Origin: Azospirillum picis
Lineage (GTDB): Bacteria > Pseudomonadota > Alphaproteobacteria > Azospirillales > Azospirillaceae
Assembly: GCF_017876115.1 (NCBI RefSeq)
Contig: NZ_JAGINO010000023.1
Span: 62,001-126,000, forward strand
Direction: 5' to 3'
Length of the DNA stretch: 64,000 nt
Part shown: positions 32,736-40,643 of the stretch, in pieces
Numbering within the stretch: the first letter of the stretch is position 1
How the letters are laid out: each line of letters starts with the position of its first letter
Made by a program: the position numbers and the translations under genes
Notes under the pieces: model-generated
The model's input: the letters and a program-made list of their open reading frames with translations, nothing else
What the model was told of the DNA's origin: nothing
The model's database searches: none

Positions 32736-32789
32736 GGCGTCCGGTTGCCGTGGGGCCTTTGGAAGAAGGGCGGCGTGTGCGCGGCCTTG

Positions 32790-33116
32790 TTACGGGTTTT
32801 CGCCGGGCTGGGCAACCGCGGCATGCCCTTTTGCCGTCCCGCCGCGTCGCTGCGGCGCAGCCGGGGCCTTGCGGGCGGGTTCGGGCACGGGGTCCCAGCC
32901 CCAACCGCCCCAGGGATGGCAACGCCCGAGCCGGCGCAGCGTCAGCCATCCCCCCCGGATGGCTCCGTGCTTTTCCAGCGCGTCGATGGCGTAGCAGGAG
33001 CAGGTCGGCTGGAAACGGCACTGCCAGCCCACGAAGGGCGACAAGCTCCAGCGATAGAGGTAGACGAGCGCGCGGAGAAGATGCGCGAGCGGGGTGAGGC
33101 CGGCGATGCGCAGCAT
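32790..33116 (-). CDS. yidD: membrane protein insertion efficiency factor YidD
   Basis: Small membrane-associated protein that helps YidC insertion. The 108 residues have an amphipathic N-terminal helix (LAHLLRALVYLYRWSLSPFV) and the conserved block CRFQPTCSCYAIDALEKHG followed by GGWLTLRRLGRCHPWGG. The C-terminal 30 residues are a Pro/Ala-rich extension. I chose the ATG with GAGGGGGG upstream, 11 bases after the rnpA stop; the open frame upstream overlaps rnpA and is not needed. It lies 54 bases before yidC. Confidence 0.94.
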   Translation of the reverse strand: MLRIAGLTPLAHLLRALVYLYRWSLSPFVGWQCRFQPTCSCYAIDALEKHGAIRGGWLTLRRLGRCHPWGGWGWDPVPEPARKAPAAPQRRGGTAKGHAAVAQPGENP

Positions 33117-33127
33117 GGCGGCCCCCC

Positions 33128-33514
33128 TCAGCCTTCCGCCTCGCGCCACAGGCCGAGGCGTTTCAGCCCGGCGGTCAGGTCGCCGAGCAGGTCCGTCCAG
33201 GGCCGTTCGGCCGTATCGCCGCGGGCAACCAGCACGAAGTCGTGGCCGGGAGCGGCGTGGACGGTGAGAATCTGCCGCGCGGCCTCACGCAAACGGCGGC
33301 GGGCGCGATTGCGCACCACCGCGTTGCCGACCTTGCGGCTCGCCGTCAGACCGAGACGGATCGGCGGCTCGCCGTCGGCGGGCCGCTGCCTGTCGTCGTG
33401 CCGGCGCACCTGGAGGATCAGGCCGGGCGCCACATGCTTGCGGCGCGTCCCGGCCACGGCCAGAAACTCCGGCCGCCGCATCAGGCGCCCGACCCTGCGG
33501 TCCGGCGGCGCCAT
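33128..33514 (-). CDS. rnpA: ribonuclease P protein component
   Basis: Protein subunit of RNase P, which trims the 5' ends of tRNA precursors together with the rnpB RNA (not in this window). The 128 residues contain the substrate-binding RNR motif in VGNAVVRNRARRRLREAARQ and the central cleft. It starts 8 bases after the rpmH stop and is followed by yidD. Confidence 0.95.
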   Translation of the reverse strand: MAPPDRRVGRLMRRPEFLAVAGTRRKHVAPGLILQVRRHDDRQRPADGEPPIRLGLTASRKVGNAVVRNRARRRLREAARQILTVHAAPGHDFVLVARGDTAERPWTDLLGDLTAGLKRLGLWREAEG

Positions 33515-33522
33515 GGCGGGGC

Positions 33523-33657
33523 TCAGGCGCTCAGAACCTTGCGGCCGCGGGCGCGGCGGCGGGCGATCACCTTGCGGCCGCCAACGGTGGCCATGCGGGC
33601 GCGGAAGCCGTGACGACGCTTACGCACGATTTTCGAGGGCTGGAACGTGCGCTTCAT
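33523..33657 (-). CDS. rpmH: 50S ribosomal protein L34
   Basis: A 44-residue, very basic ribosomal protein: MKRTFQPSKIVRKRRHGFRA at the N-terminus and VIARRRARGRKVLSA at the end. Length and sequence are standard. AAGGAG lies ten bases before the ATG. It begins the rpmH-rnpA-yidD-yidC unit and follows the rplS terminator. Confidence 0.98.
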   Translation of the reverse strand: MKRTFQPSKIVRKRRHGFRARMATVGGRKVIARRRARGRKVLSA

Positions 33658-33700
33658 GGCGCCTACTCCTTGAACTTGGCTGATGGTGACGGGAAGAGGA

Positions 33701-33720
33701 CGCCCGGCCGAAGCCGGGCG
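33701..33720 (-). terminator. UUCG-loop hairpin after rplS
   Basis: On the minus strand CGCCCGGC-TTCG-GCCGGGCG, an 8-bp stem closed by the very stable C(UUCG)G tetraloop, then TCCTCTT. It lies between rplS and rpmH and probably ends the ffh-rplS operon or attenuates read-through. Confidence 0.7.
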
Positions 33721-33756
33721 CCGGACCTATGAACCTGGAACCGAAGGAAAGGCGCC

Positions 33757-34149
33757 TTACTCGGCGGCCTTCTTCGTGTTCATGCCGCGGCCGGTGGTGC
33801 GCTCGGAGATACGAGCGGCCTTGCCGCGCAGATCGCGCAGGTAATACAGCTTGGCGCGGCGGACCGCACCCTTGCGGACCAGCTCGATCGAGTCGATGCG
33901 CGGGGAGTACAGCGGGAACACGCGCTCCACGCCCTCGCCGTAGCTGATCTTGCGGACGGTGAAGGAGCTGTTCAGGCCGGCGTTCTTGCGGGCGATCACG
34001 ACGCCCTCATAGGCCTGGACGCGCTCGCGCGTGCCTTCGACGACCTTCACGTTCACGCGCACGGTGTCGCCCGAGGAGAAGACCGGGATCTTCTTGTCGC
34101 CCAGGACCTTCTCGATCTGTTCCTGCTCGAGCTGCTGCAACAGGTTCAT
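33757..34149 (-). CDS. rplS: 50S ribosomal protein L19
   Basis: Ribosomal protein at the 30S-50S interface. The 130 residues show the family blocks FSSGDTVRVNVKVVEGTRER, YEGVVIARKNAGLNSSFTVR, GVERVFPLYSPRIDSIELVR and RRAKLYYLRDLRGKAARI. I use the ATG giving MNLLQQLEQEQIEKV, the family start. It is the last gene of the ffh-rpsP-rimM-trmD-rplS operon. Confidence 0.97.
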   Translation of the reverse strand: MNLLQQLEQEQIEKVLGDKKIPVFSSGDTVRVNVKVVEGTRERVQAYEGVVIARKNAGLNSSFTVRKISYGEGVERVFPLYSPRIDSIELVRKGAVRRAKLYYLRDLRGKAARISERTTGRGMNTKKAAE

Positions 34150-34190
34150 AGCACTACCCCTTTTCAATCGGCGCGCCTCGCGGCGGACCG

Positions 34191-35012
34191 TCACTCCGGT
34201 TTCGGGTCGTGCCGGCGAGCCTGCCGTCGACCCTCGTTCTTGACACGTTTCGTACCACGCTCCGCCGGACGGCTCGCCTGGTAGAGCGACCACAGGTCGG
34301 GCCGTCGGGCCTCCGTGATCCTCTCCGCCTCGGCAAGCCGCCAGGCTTTGACCTTTCCATGGTGACCGGACAGCAGAACCTCCGGCACCACGCGATCCAC
34401 ACCCTGGCCGTCGGTCCAGACCGCCGGCCGGGTGTAGTGGGGGTATTCGAGCAACCCCCGTTCGAAACTCTCCTCGCCCGCCGTCTCCGTATTGCCCATG
34501 ACGCCGGGGAGCAAACGCACCACGGCATCGATCAGGCAGAGAGCGGCGGGTTCCCCGCCGGACAGCACGAAATCCCCGAGGCTGACCTCTTCGAGGCCGT
34601 GCGCATCGAGGACCCGCTGGTCCACCCCTTCGTACCGGCCGCAGAGCAGCGTCACCACCGGGGTGGCGGCCAGCTCCTTGACCAGCTCCTGGTTCAGCAC
34701 CCGTCCGCGTGGCGACAGATAGATCGCCCGGCCGCGTCCCGGTGCCCCCGCAGGCCCCGCCGTCGCGGCCAAAGCCGCGTCCAGCACGTCGGGCCGCATG
34801 ACCATGCCGGCCCCTCCGCCGAAGGGGGTGTCGTCGACGGAGCGGTGTTTATCGCGCGCGAACGAGCGAATGTCCACCGATTCCAGTGCCCACACCCCAT
34901 TTTCCAACGCCTTGCCGGCCAACGAGTGGCCGAGCGACCCCGGAAACATCTCCGGGAACAGCGTCAGAACCCGGACGGTCCAGGCGCGCGGTCCTTCGGC
35001 GCCGTGGTTCAC
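34191..35012 (-). CDS. trmD: tRNA (guanine37-N1)-methyltransferase
   Basis: SPOUT-class enzyme that methylates G37 next to the anticodon, preventing frameshifts. The 273 residues include VRVLTLFPEMFPGSLGHSLA, FGGGAGMVMRPDVLDAAL, and the trefoil knot: LSPRGRVLNQ, TLLCGRYEGVDQRV, EEVSLGDFVLSGGEPAAL. The start is GTG, overlapping the rimM stop by four bases (GTGA), so the two genes are translationally coupled. The C-terminal tail after RPAERGTK is basic and longer than in E. coli. Confidence 0.96.
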   Translation of the reverse strand: MNHGAEGPRAWTVRVLTLFPEMFPGSLGHSLAGKALENGVWALESVDIRSFARDKHRSVDDTPFGGGAGMVMRPDVLDAALAATAGPAGAPGRGRAIYLSPRGRVLNQELVKELAATPVVTLLCGRYEGVDQRVLDAHGLEEVSLGDFVLSGGEPAALCLIDAVVRLLPGVMGNTETAGEESFERGLLEYPHYTRPAVWTDGQGVDRVVPEVLLSGHHGKVKAWRLAEAERITEARRPDLWSLYQASRPAERGTKRVKNEGRRQARRHDPKPE

Positions 35013-35620
35013 GGCTCCGTTTCCCCGCCGGCCCGGCCGTCCTGCGGCTCGTCGCCGTCCTCCGCCTGGCGGCCATCGCCCTCACGGGCCTCGACCACCG
35101 AGGGCAGGTCGACGACGACGCGACCGTTCGGGACGTCCACCACCGGAACGCAGGCCTTGGAGAAGGGAAGCATCTCCAGGGCGCCCGATCCGACGCGGAT
35201 TTCCAGCATGTCGCCGGCACCGAAGTCGAAGACCGCCTTCACCGTGCCGTAGAGGGTTCCGTCGGCGAGTTCCGCCCGCAGACCGATCAGGTCGGCATGG
35301 TAGAACTCGTCCTCGTCCTCCGTCTCCGGCAGGGCGGCGCGGTCGACGTAGAGCCGCACCCCGGCCAGCGCCTGCGCCTGCTCGCGCGTCGCGACACCGT
35401 CGACCCTGGCCAGGAAGTTGTCCTTGACCATGCCCTGCAGCGTCACGCCGAAGCGGCGGGCGCCGGCTTCGTCGAACAGGGGTCCGTAGGTCGCCACGTC
35501 CGCGGGCTCGGCGGTGAAGCTGCGCAGCTTCACCAGCCCCCGCACGCCGTGCGATCCCGCGAACTGGCCGACGCAGACCCTGGAGCCCGCGGCCCCGGCA
35601 TTCATCGCCCTGGTGTTCAT
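35009..35620 (-). CDS. rimM: ribosome maturation factor RimM
   Basis: Assembly factor for the 30S head, binding S19 and 16S rRNA. The about 203 residues have the N-terminal beta-barrel (VCVGQFAGSHGVRGLVKLRS, VDGVATREQAQALAGVRLYV) and the PRC-barrel domain (EDEFYHADLIGLRAELADG, FDFGAGDMLEIRVG). An acidic C-terminal tail follows. Start uncertain: ATG at 35620, an internal ATG at 35605 with CAGGG upstream, or GTG at 35638. It overlaps trmD by four bases and follows rpsP. Confidence 0.93.
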   Translation of the reverse strand: MNTRAMNAGAAGSRVCVGQFAGSHGVRGLVKLRSFTAEPADVATYGPLFDEAGARRFGVTLQGMVKDNFLARVDGVATREQAQALAGVRLYVDRAALPETEDEDEFYHADLIGLRAELADGTLYGTVKAVFDFGAGDMLEIRVGSGALEMLPFSKACVPVVDVPNGRVVVDLPSVVEAREGDGRQAEDGDEPQDGRAGGETEP

Positions 35621-35666
35621 CGGTGGATCGCCCGGCACGTCGCGTCCCTGACCCCTGCCCCCGGCC

Positions 35667-36020
35667 TCAACCCTCGGCCGAAGCGGCGGCGGCCGCGGCG
35701 GCCTTCAGGCGCTCCTGGGCCTTCGCCTTCGGAGCCGACTTCTTCGGGGTCTCGCGGACGGCGGGCTTCTCGACCAGGCCGGCATTGGCCAGGAAATGGA
35801 CGACGCGCTCCGTCGGCTGGGCGCCGACCGACAGCCAATGCTTGGCGCGCTCGGCGTTCAGGACGATGCGCTGCTCGTGCTCGCGCGGCAGCATCGGGTT
35901 GTAGGTGCCGATCTTCTCGACGAAGCGGCCGTCACGCGGGCTGCGGGCGTCCGCGATGACGATCGAGTAGAACGGACGCTTCTTCGCACCACCGCGAGCC
36001 AGACGAATCTTCAGAGCCAT
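35667..36020 (-). CDS. rpsP: 30S ribosomal protein S16
   Basis: Ribosomal protein of 117 residues: MALKIRLARGGAKKRPFYSI, VIADARSPRDGRFVEKIGTY, and ERAKHWLSVGAQPTERV are standard. The C-terminal 35 residues form a Lys/Ala-rich extension (KKSAPKAKAQERLKAAAAAA) frequent in alphaproteobacteria. It lies between ffh and rimM. Confidence 0.97.
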   Translation of the reverse strand: MALKIRLARGGAKKRPFYSIVIADARSPRDGRFVEKIGTYNPMLPREHEQRIVLNAERAKHWLSVGAQPTERVVHFLANAGLVEKPAVRETPKKSAPKAKAQERLKAAAAAAASAEG

Positions 36021-36108
36021 TGGTCGAAACTTTCTCTTCTCAAGTCAAAACAGTTAACCGTGCTCCGCCGGTCGGGCGGAAAACCATGGAGCGCTCCGGC
36101 GCGGATCC

Positions 36109-37494
36109 TTATCCGAAGGGTCCCTTGCCGCCGAAGCCGCCCAATCCCTTTGGCAGCAGGTTGCCGAGACCGCCGCGCATCAGCCCCTTCTTTCCGAGCT
36201 TCTGCACCTGCTTCATCATCCCGCGCATGGTCTCGAACTGCTTGAGCAGCTTGTTGACCTCCTGCACCGAGGTGCCGGAGCCGGCGGCGATGCGCTTGCG
36301 GCGCGACGCCTTGATGATGTCCGGATTCCTGCGCTCCGCCTTGGTCATCGAGGAGATGATCGCCTCCTGGCGCTTGATCATCCCGTCGTCGATGTTGGCG
36401 TCCTTCATCTGGTCCTTGATCTTGCCGATGCCCGGCAGCATCCCCATCAGGCCGGACATGCCGCCCATCTTGCGGAGCTGCTTCAACTGCATCGCCATGT
36501 CGTCAAGGTCGAAGCCCTGGCCCTTCTCCATCTTGCGGGCGAGCTTCTCGGCCTCTTCCTTGTCGATGGTCTCGACCGCCTTCTCGACCAGCGAGACGAC
36601 GTCGCCCATGCCGAGGATGCGGCCGGCGACCCGGTCGGGATGGAAGGGCTCCAGCGCGTCGATCTTCTCGCCGACGCCCAGCAGCTTGATCGGCTTGCCG
36701 GTGATCTGGCGCATCGACAGGGCGGCGCCGCCACGGGCGTCGCCGTCGATGCGGGTCAGCACGATGCCGGTGATGCCGACCTTGTCGTTGAAGTTGGTGG
36801 CGACGGTGACGGCGTCCTGGCCGGTCATCGCGTCGGCGACCAGCAGCGTCTCCGCCGGCTTGGTCGCGTCGCGGACGGCCGCGACCTCCGCCATCAGCTC
36901 CTCGTCGATGGCGAGGCGGCCGGCGGTGTCGAGCATCACCACGTCGTAGCCTTCGCGGCGGCCGGTCTCGATGGCGCGCCTGGCGATGGCGACCGGGTCC
37001 TGGCCGGCGACGATCGGCAGCGTGGCGACGCCGGTCTGCTCGCCCAGCACCTTGAGCTGCTCCTGGGCGGCCGGACGGCGAACGTCCAGCGAGGCCATCA
37101 GGACCTTCTTGCGCTCCTTGGTCTTCAGGCGCAGCGCGATCTTGGCGGTGCTGGTGGTCTTGCCCGAGCCCTGCAGGCCGACCATCAGGATCGGCACCGG
37201 GGCGGCGGCGTTGAGGTTGATGTCGGCGCCCTCGCCCAGCATCTCCACGAGGTTGTCGTGGACGATCTTGATGACCTGCTGGCCGGGGGTGATCGATTTC
37301 AGCACCTCCTGCCCGACGGCGCGTTCCTTCACCTGGGTGACGAACTGCTTGACGACGGGCAGCGCGACGTCGGCCTCCAGCAACGCCACGCGAACTTCGC
37401 GCAGTGCCGCGGAGACGTCCTCCTCGGTCAGCGCGCCACGGCGGCGCAGCTTGTCGAAGATGTCGCCCAGGCGTCCGGTCAGGCCCTCGAACAT
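36109..37494 (-). CDS. ffh: signal recognition particle protein Ffh
   Basis: SRP54-type GTPase that binds signal peptides and targets ribosomes to FtsY and SecYEG. The 461 residues have the N domain helices, then the G domain: GLQGSGKTTSTAKIAL, DVRRPAAQEQLKVLG, VVMLDTAGRLAIDEEL, and TRIDGDARGGAAL. The Arg in TRID replaces the Lys of the usual TKxD G4 motif. The M domain is Met-rich (MPMIGK-like LMGMLPGIGKIKDQMKD) with the RNA-binding helix SGTSVQEVNKLLKQFETMRG, and a Gly/Phe tail KGLGGFGGKGPFG. It heads the operon; promoter and leader hairpin are listed separately. Confidence 0.97.
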   Translation of the reverse strand: MFEGLTGRLGDIFDKLRRRGALTEEDVSAALREVRVALLEADVALPVVKQFVTQVKERAVGQEVLKSITPGQQVIKIVHDNLVEMLGEGADINLNAAAPVPILMVGLQGSGKTTSTAKIALRLKTKERKKVLMASLDVRRPAAQEQLKVLGEQTGVATLPIVAGQDPVAIARRAIETGRREGYDVVMLDTAGRLAIDEELMAEVAAVRDATKPAETLLVADAMTGQDAVTVATNFNDKVGITGIVLTRIDGDARGGAALSMRQITGKPIKLLGVGEKIDALEPFHPDRVAGRILGMGDVVSLVEKAVETIDKEEAEKLARKMEKGQGFDLDDMAMQLKQLRKMGGMSGLMGMLPGIGKIKDQMKDANIDDGMIKRQEAIISSMTKAERRNPDIIKASRRKRIAAGSGTSVQEVNKLLKQFETMRGMMKQVQKLGKKGLMRGGLGNLLPKGLGGFGGKGPFG

Positions 37495-37543
37495 GCGTTC
37501 ACTGTTCCCCAGTTACGGCTCGCCGCCCGCACAAGCACGAAAG

Positions 37544-37572
37544 CGCCAGTGCGCGACACTCGCGGACTGGCG
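37544..37572 (-). promoter_or_regulatory. hairpin in the ffh 5' leader
   Basis: CGCCAGT-x-CGCGA-loop-TCGCG-x-ACTGGCG: 12 base pairs interrupted by one symmetric mismatch, with a three-base loop. It is 50 bases upstream of the ffh ATG and downstream of the predicted transcription start, so it would form in the mRNA leader. Confidence 0.6.
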
Positions 37573-37634
37573 GAGATACCCGGCATGGGGCCGGGGTACC
37601 CGGTCTATCGGCTTGGCGGAAGACAGGTCGGCGG

Positions 37635-37664
37635 ACCATAGAGGAAGGCGGAGGCCGGAGTCAA
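37635..37664 (-). promoter_or_regulatory. sigma-70-type promoter of the ffh-rpsP-rimM-trmD-rplS operon
   Basis: On the minus strand TTGACT (37664-37659), 18-base spacer, TATGGT (37640-37635). The predicted start near 37628 gives a leader of about 135 bases before ffh. Confidence 0.65.
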
Positions 37665-37828
37665 CAGTTGCAAGGAGATGCGGCGGACCTCCGAAGATCG
37701 CCCTTGCCCCTGCGCCGTTATCGGTCCGACACTTGTCACAACCGGCCGCCACTTAACGGTTTCTTGGCGACTTTCACCGATCATGGGCGACCCACTCGGC
37801 AGGGCTTATTCGAAAAGGTATTCCGGCG

Positions 37829-39181
37829 ATGTCGTCCGCCCAGGGCTTCGGCTCCAACAGTCCGCGCAGCAAGCTGAGCCAGAGCCAGCTCAATGCGATC
37901 CTGTTGCGGCACCAGGCTTTCCGCAAGAGCCAACCCGGCGGCGTGCGCGCCAACCTGAAGATGCGCGACCTGTCGCACCTCGACCTGTCCGGCATCGACC
38001 TGTCCGACGCCGACCTGTCCGGGGCCAAGCTGTTCAGCGCCCGGCTGACCGGCGCCAACCTCGCCAACGCCAACCTCTATGCCGCCGACCTGCGGCTGGC
38101 CAGCCTGGAGCGGGCCGACCTGCGCCGGGCCGACCTGCGCGGCGCCTGCCTGCGCGGCGCGGTGCTGAGCGAGGCGACGCTGGTCGAGGTCGACCTGCGC
38201 GACGGCACGCTGCTGCATTACGACGCCAGCGGCGAGATGTTCGCACAGGAGTACGAGGACTCGGTGCTGACGTCGGAGCTGACGGCGGCGACCATCCGCG
38301 GCGCCGACCTGTCGCGGGCCAAGGTCGCCAACGCCTTCGTCATGCAGACCGACCTGACCGACGCCATCCTGCGCGGCACCAAGTTCATGCGCGCCAACCT
38401 GACCGGCTCCAACCTGACCGGCTGCGACCTGACCGACGCCGACCTGACGGAGGCGAACCTGTCGGGCGCCCGGCTGTCGGGAGCGGTGCTGACCGGCTGC
38501 GCCATCAACCGCACCAACTTCAGCGGCGCCACCCTGATCGGCGCGATCCTCGATGCCGCCCAGCTCCGCTCGCCGAACATCCAGGCGGCGGTGCTGGCGA
38601 AGACGCTGGAGAATCCGGAAGACGACCTGCGCGACCTGCTGGTGGAACACCTGTCCTGGATCGACAGCGGCGGCAAGGCCGGCAAGCGCGCCGACCTGTC
38701 GACCCTGGACCTGTCCGGGCGGAAGCTGGACGGCATCAACCTGTCGGCGGCCATCCTGCAATGCATCACCCTGCGCGGCGCCTCGCTCACCGGCACGGTG
38801 ATGGCGATCGCCGACCTGTCGCTGGGCGACCTGCGCAACGCCGACCTGTCGAACGCCGACCTGCGCGGGGTCAATCTGGAGCGTGCCACCCTGACAGGCG
38901 CCGACCTGACCGGCGCCCAGCTCGGCCCGGTGCACATCCAGTCGATGAGCGGCCACATCTGGCGCGCCAACCTGCAGCGTGCCCGCCTCGGCATGGCGCT
39001 GCTGTGCAAGGCCGACCTGCGCAAGGCCAACCTCTGCGGCGCCAACCTCGCGGGCGCCGATCTCCGCGGCGCCAACCTCAGCGAGGCCGACCTGACCGGC
39101 GCCGACCTGACCGGCGCGGTCCTGGAGGACACCATCCTGGAACAGGCGATCGTCGAGGAGGCGATCGGGCTTGAGACGTAA
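37829..39181 (+). CDS. pentapeptide-repeat protein
   Basis: A 450-residue protein made largely of A(D/N)LxX repeats in three blocks: residues about 50-125 (LSGIDLSDADLSGAKLFSAR), 150-250 (ANLTGSNLTGCDLTDADLTE), and 290-450 (ADLRNADLS..., ADLTGADLTGAV), each forming a right-handed square beta-helix. Between blocks two and three is a short helical segment with a VEHLSWIDSGGKAGKR. The N-terminal 45 residues are basic and helical (SQSQLNAILLRHQAFRKSQP), a layout often seen in alphaproteobacterial PRPs. No signal peptide or membrane helix. Function unknown; DNA-mimic gyrase protection (Qnr/MfpA) is one known role of the fold but is not implied here. Divergent from ffh. Confidence 0.88.
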   Translation: MSSAQGFGSNSPRSKLSQSQLNAILLRHQAFRKSQPGGVRANLKMRDLSHLDLSGIDLSDADLSGAKLFSARLTGANLANANLYAADLRLASLERADLRRADLRGACLRGAVLSEATLVEVDLRDGTLLHYDASGEMFAQEYEDSVLTSELTAATIRGADLSRAKVANAFVMQTDLTDAILRGTKFMRANLTGSNLTGCDLTDADLTEANLSGARLSGAVLTGCAINRTNFSGATLIGAILDAAQLRSPNIQAAVLAKTLENPEDDLRDLLVEHLSWIDSGGKAGKRADLSTLDLSGRKLDGINLSAAILQCITLRGASLTGTVMAIADLSLGDLRNADLSNADLRGVNLERATLTGADLTGAQLGPVHIQSMSGHIWRANLQRARLGMALLCKADLRKANLCGANLAGADLRGANLSEADLTGADLTGAVLEDTILEQAIVEEAIGLET

Positions 39182-39205
39182 GGGGCACCGCCCCTCGCGT
39201 CACCC

Positions 39206-39856
39206 TCAGGCCGAGGGCCCGCCGCGCCGCGCCGCCCAGTCTCCGGAGCTGTAGACGGTCCGGACATGGCGGACCAGCAGGTTGCGGGCGTCGATCAACT
39301 GGGCCATCCGCTCGCGGCAGGCGACGATCCCGGTATCGGGATGGTAGACCGGGGCCAGTTCGCGGAAGCGCCGGCGCACCCCGTCCTCGTCGAAGCACCA
39401 TTCATTGATGAAACCGAACAGCCGGGCGGCGTCGCGCACCTCGGTGATCCGGCCGTCCAGCGGCTGGAAAGAGAGCCGCTTCAACGCATGGGCCAATGTC
39501 TTGTTGCGGTAGCCGAGCGTCTCCACCGCGGTTTCCAGGCGGCGGACATCCTCGGCGGGGAGGATGCGGGCGCCGGGTCCGGCAAGCGCCAGCGCGGCGG
39601 CGAGCGACCGGCGGATCGCGGCGTCCGGCGTGGCGCCGAGCGCCCCGCCCACCTCCAGCAGCCCTTCGCCCTCGTCGTCGCGCGGTCCGGGATCGGCGGC
39701 GCTCTCGGGCACCAGGAGCAGCGCCGCCGCAGCCAGCACCGGCAGGGCGACGCCGCGCGCCGACGCCAGCGCGAGCACCGTGGTGCGGAAGCGCGCGCCG
39801 CAGGGAACGCTGCGGCCGGCGGAAACGGCAAGGCGCGGATCGTCCGTTACGGTCAT
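39206..39856 (-). CDS. protein with C-terminal J-like domain
   Basis: A 216-residue protein that I do not recognise as a known family. Near residues 37-50 a hydrophobic stretch (ALPVLAAAALLLVP) may be a membrane helix. The middle part is helical. The C-terminal 70 residues resemble a DnaJ domain: FGFINEWCFDEDGVRRRFRE, HPD at 172-174 (APVYHPDTG), then MAQLIDARNLLVRH. HPD with the flanking basic helix II is the mark of Hsp70 co-chaperones. A C-terminal J-domain after a membrane helix recalls DjlA/TIM14-type layouts. I chose ATG at 39856; a TTG 14 codons upstream is possible. It is the last gene of the GGDEF-DUF2336 group. Confidence 0.65.
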   Translation of the reverse strand: MTVTDDPRLAVSAGRSVPCGARFRTTVLALASARGVALPVLAAAALLLVPESAADPGPRDDEGEGLLEVGGALGATPDAAIRRSLAAALALAGPGARILPAEDVRRLETAVETLGYRNKTLAHALKRLSFQPLDGRITEVRDAARLFGFINEWCFDEDGVRRRFRELAPVYHPDTGIVACRERMAQLIDARNLLVRHVRTVYSSGDWAARRGGPSA

Positions 39857-39950
39857 CGTCGTCGCCAACAGGTTGAAGGCCGGCGCGAGTCTAGCCAATC
39901 GCTAAAATTGTCGCAATTGCGCGGTTGGACGCGCCCGCTTCCCGCCGGAA

Positions 39951-40643
39951 TTACCGCCCGGCGGCTCCGGGCATGGTCATGCCGGGCTTGCCCATCCCGG
40001 GCTTGGCGGGCAGCCTGTCCAGCAGTTCGGTGATGTAGGCGGTCTCGTCCTTGCCGGACATCGCGGCGAAGCCCTTCAACATCTGGCTGCCGAAGGCGAA
40101 CAGGCCCGCCAGATCGATCCGCCACGCGCCGCCCTCGCGCACGAAATCGGCGGGCACCAGCGCCGGGCGGTTGTCGACCATCAGCAGGCCCGACGCCCGG
40201 TCGCCCCTGACCCGCACCGGCCCCAGCGAACTGCGGGCGATGACGTTGGGACCGAGCCAGCCGGCCTTCAGCCCGTGGTTGGCGATGTCGCCGATCGACA
40301 TGCGGTTCAAGTCGGAGGAGCTCAGGTAGCGGCGCAGCCCCATGGCGGCGAAGCGCTCGGCCGGCTCCAGCCGCGCCAGCGGGGCGTCGCCGGGCTGGCG
40401 GGCCGCATTGCGCACCGTTTCCAGCGCCTTGACGGAGTCGCGGGTCAGCAGTGGAACCACCGCCGCGCCGCGCTGCTCGCGCAGGGCCGCCTGCGCCGCG
40501 TCGAAGGTGGCGGCGACGGCCCGCTCCTCCGGCGTTTCGCGCGGCGGGGCGGCGAAGCCGGCGGCGGAGATGAACAGGACGATGAAGAAGGCGAGGAATG
40601 CGGCGCGCATCTGCTGGAAACCCGGATCGCTGGGAAACGTCAC
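39951..40643 (-). CDS. hypothetical secreted protein (DUF2939-like)
   Basis: A 230-residue protein with a signal or anchor helix (MRAAFLAFFIVLFISAAGFA) near the N-terminus. The rest has an AAQAALREQRGAAVVPLLTR helix, RRYLSSSDLNRMSIGDIANH, and a C-terminal part with FAFGSQMLKGFAAMSGKDE. The tail is Gly/Met/Pro-rich. I do not recognise a function with certainty; DUF2939 is an impression. GTG at 40643 overlaps the DUF2336 stop (GTGA), with GAGG eight bases upstream, which argues for coupled translation; an internal ATG at 40610 starts exactly at the signal peptide. Confidence 0.7.
   Translation of the reverse strand: MTFPSDPGFQQMRAAFLAFFIVLFISAAGFAAPPRETPEERAVAATFDAAQAALREQRGAAVVPLLTRDSVKALETVRNAARQPGDAPLARLEPAERFAAMGLRRYLSSSDLNRMSIGDIANHGLKAGWLGPNVIARSSLGPVRVRGDRASGLLMVDNRPALVPADFVREGGAWRIDLAGLFAFGSQMLKGFAAMSGKDETAYITELLDRLPAKPGMGKPGMTMPGAAGR

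Larger units (their letters stand above)
37495..37828. other. divergent intergenic region between ffh and pentapeptide gene
   Basis: Holds the ffh promoter and leader (listed separately) on the minus strand. On the plus strand, TTGTCA (37735-37740) with TAACGG 15 bases later is a weak promoter candidate for the pentapeptide gene. No gene is supported. Confidence 0.5.

Noticed and set aside
30906..33683. Plus-strand open frame of about 925 codons across yidC, yidD and rnpA
   Set aside because: Antisense shadow: repetitive His/Gln/Val/Leu content without motifs, while the minus strand encodes three well-known proteins.
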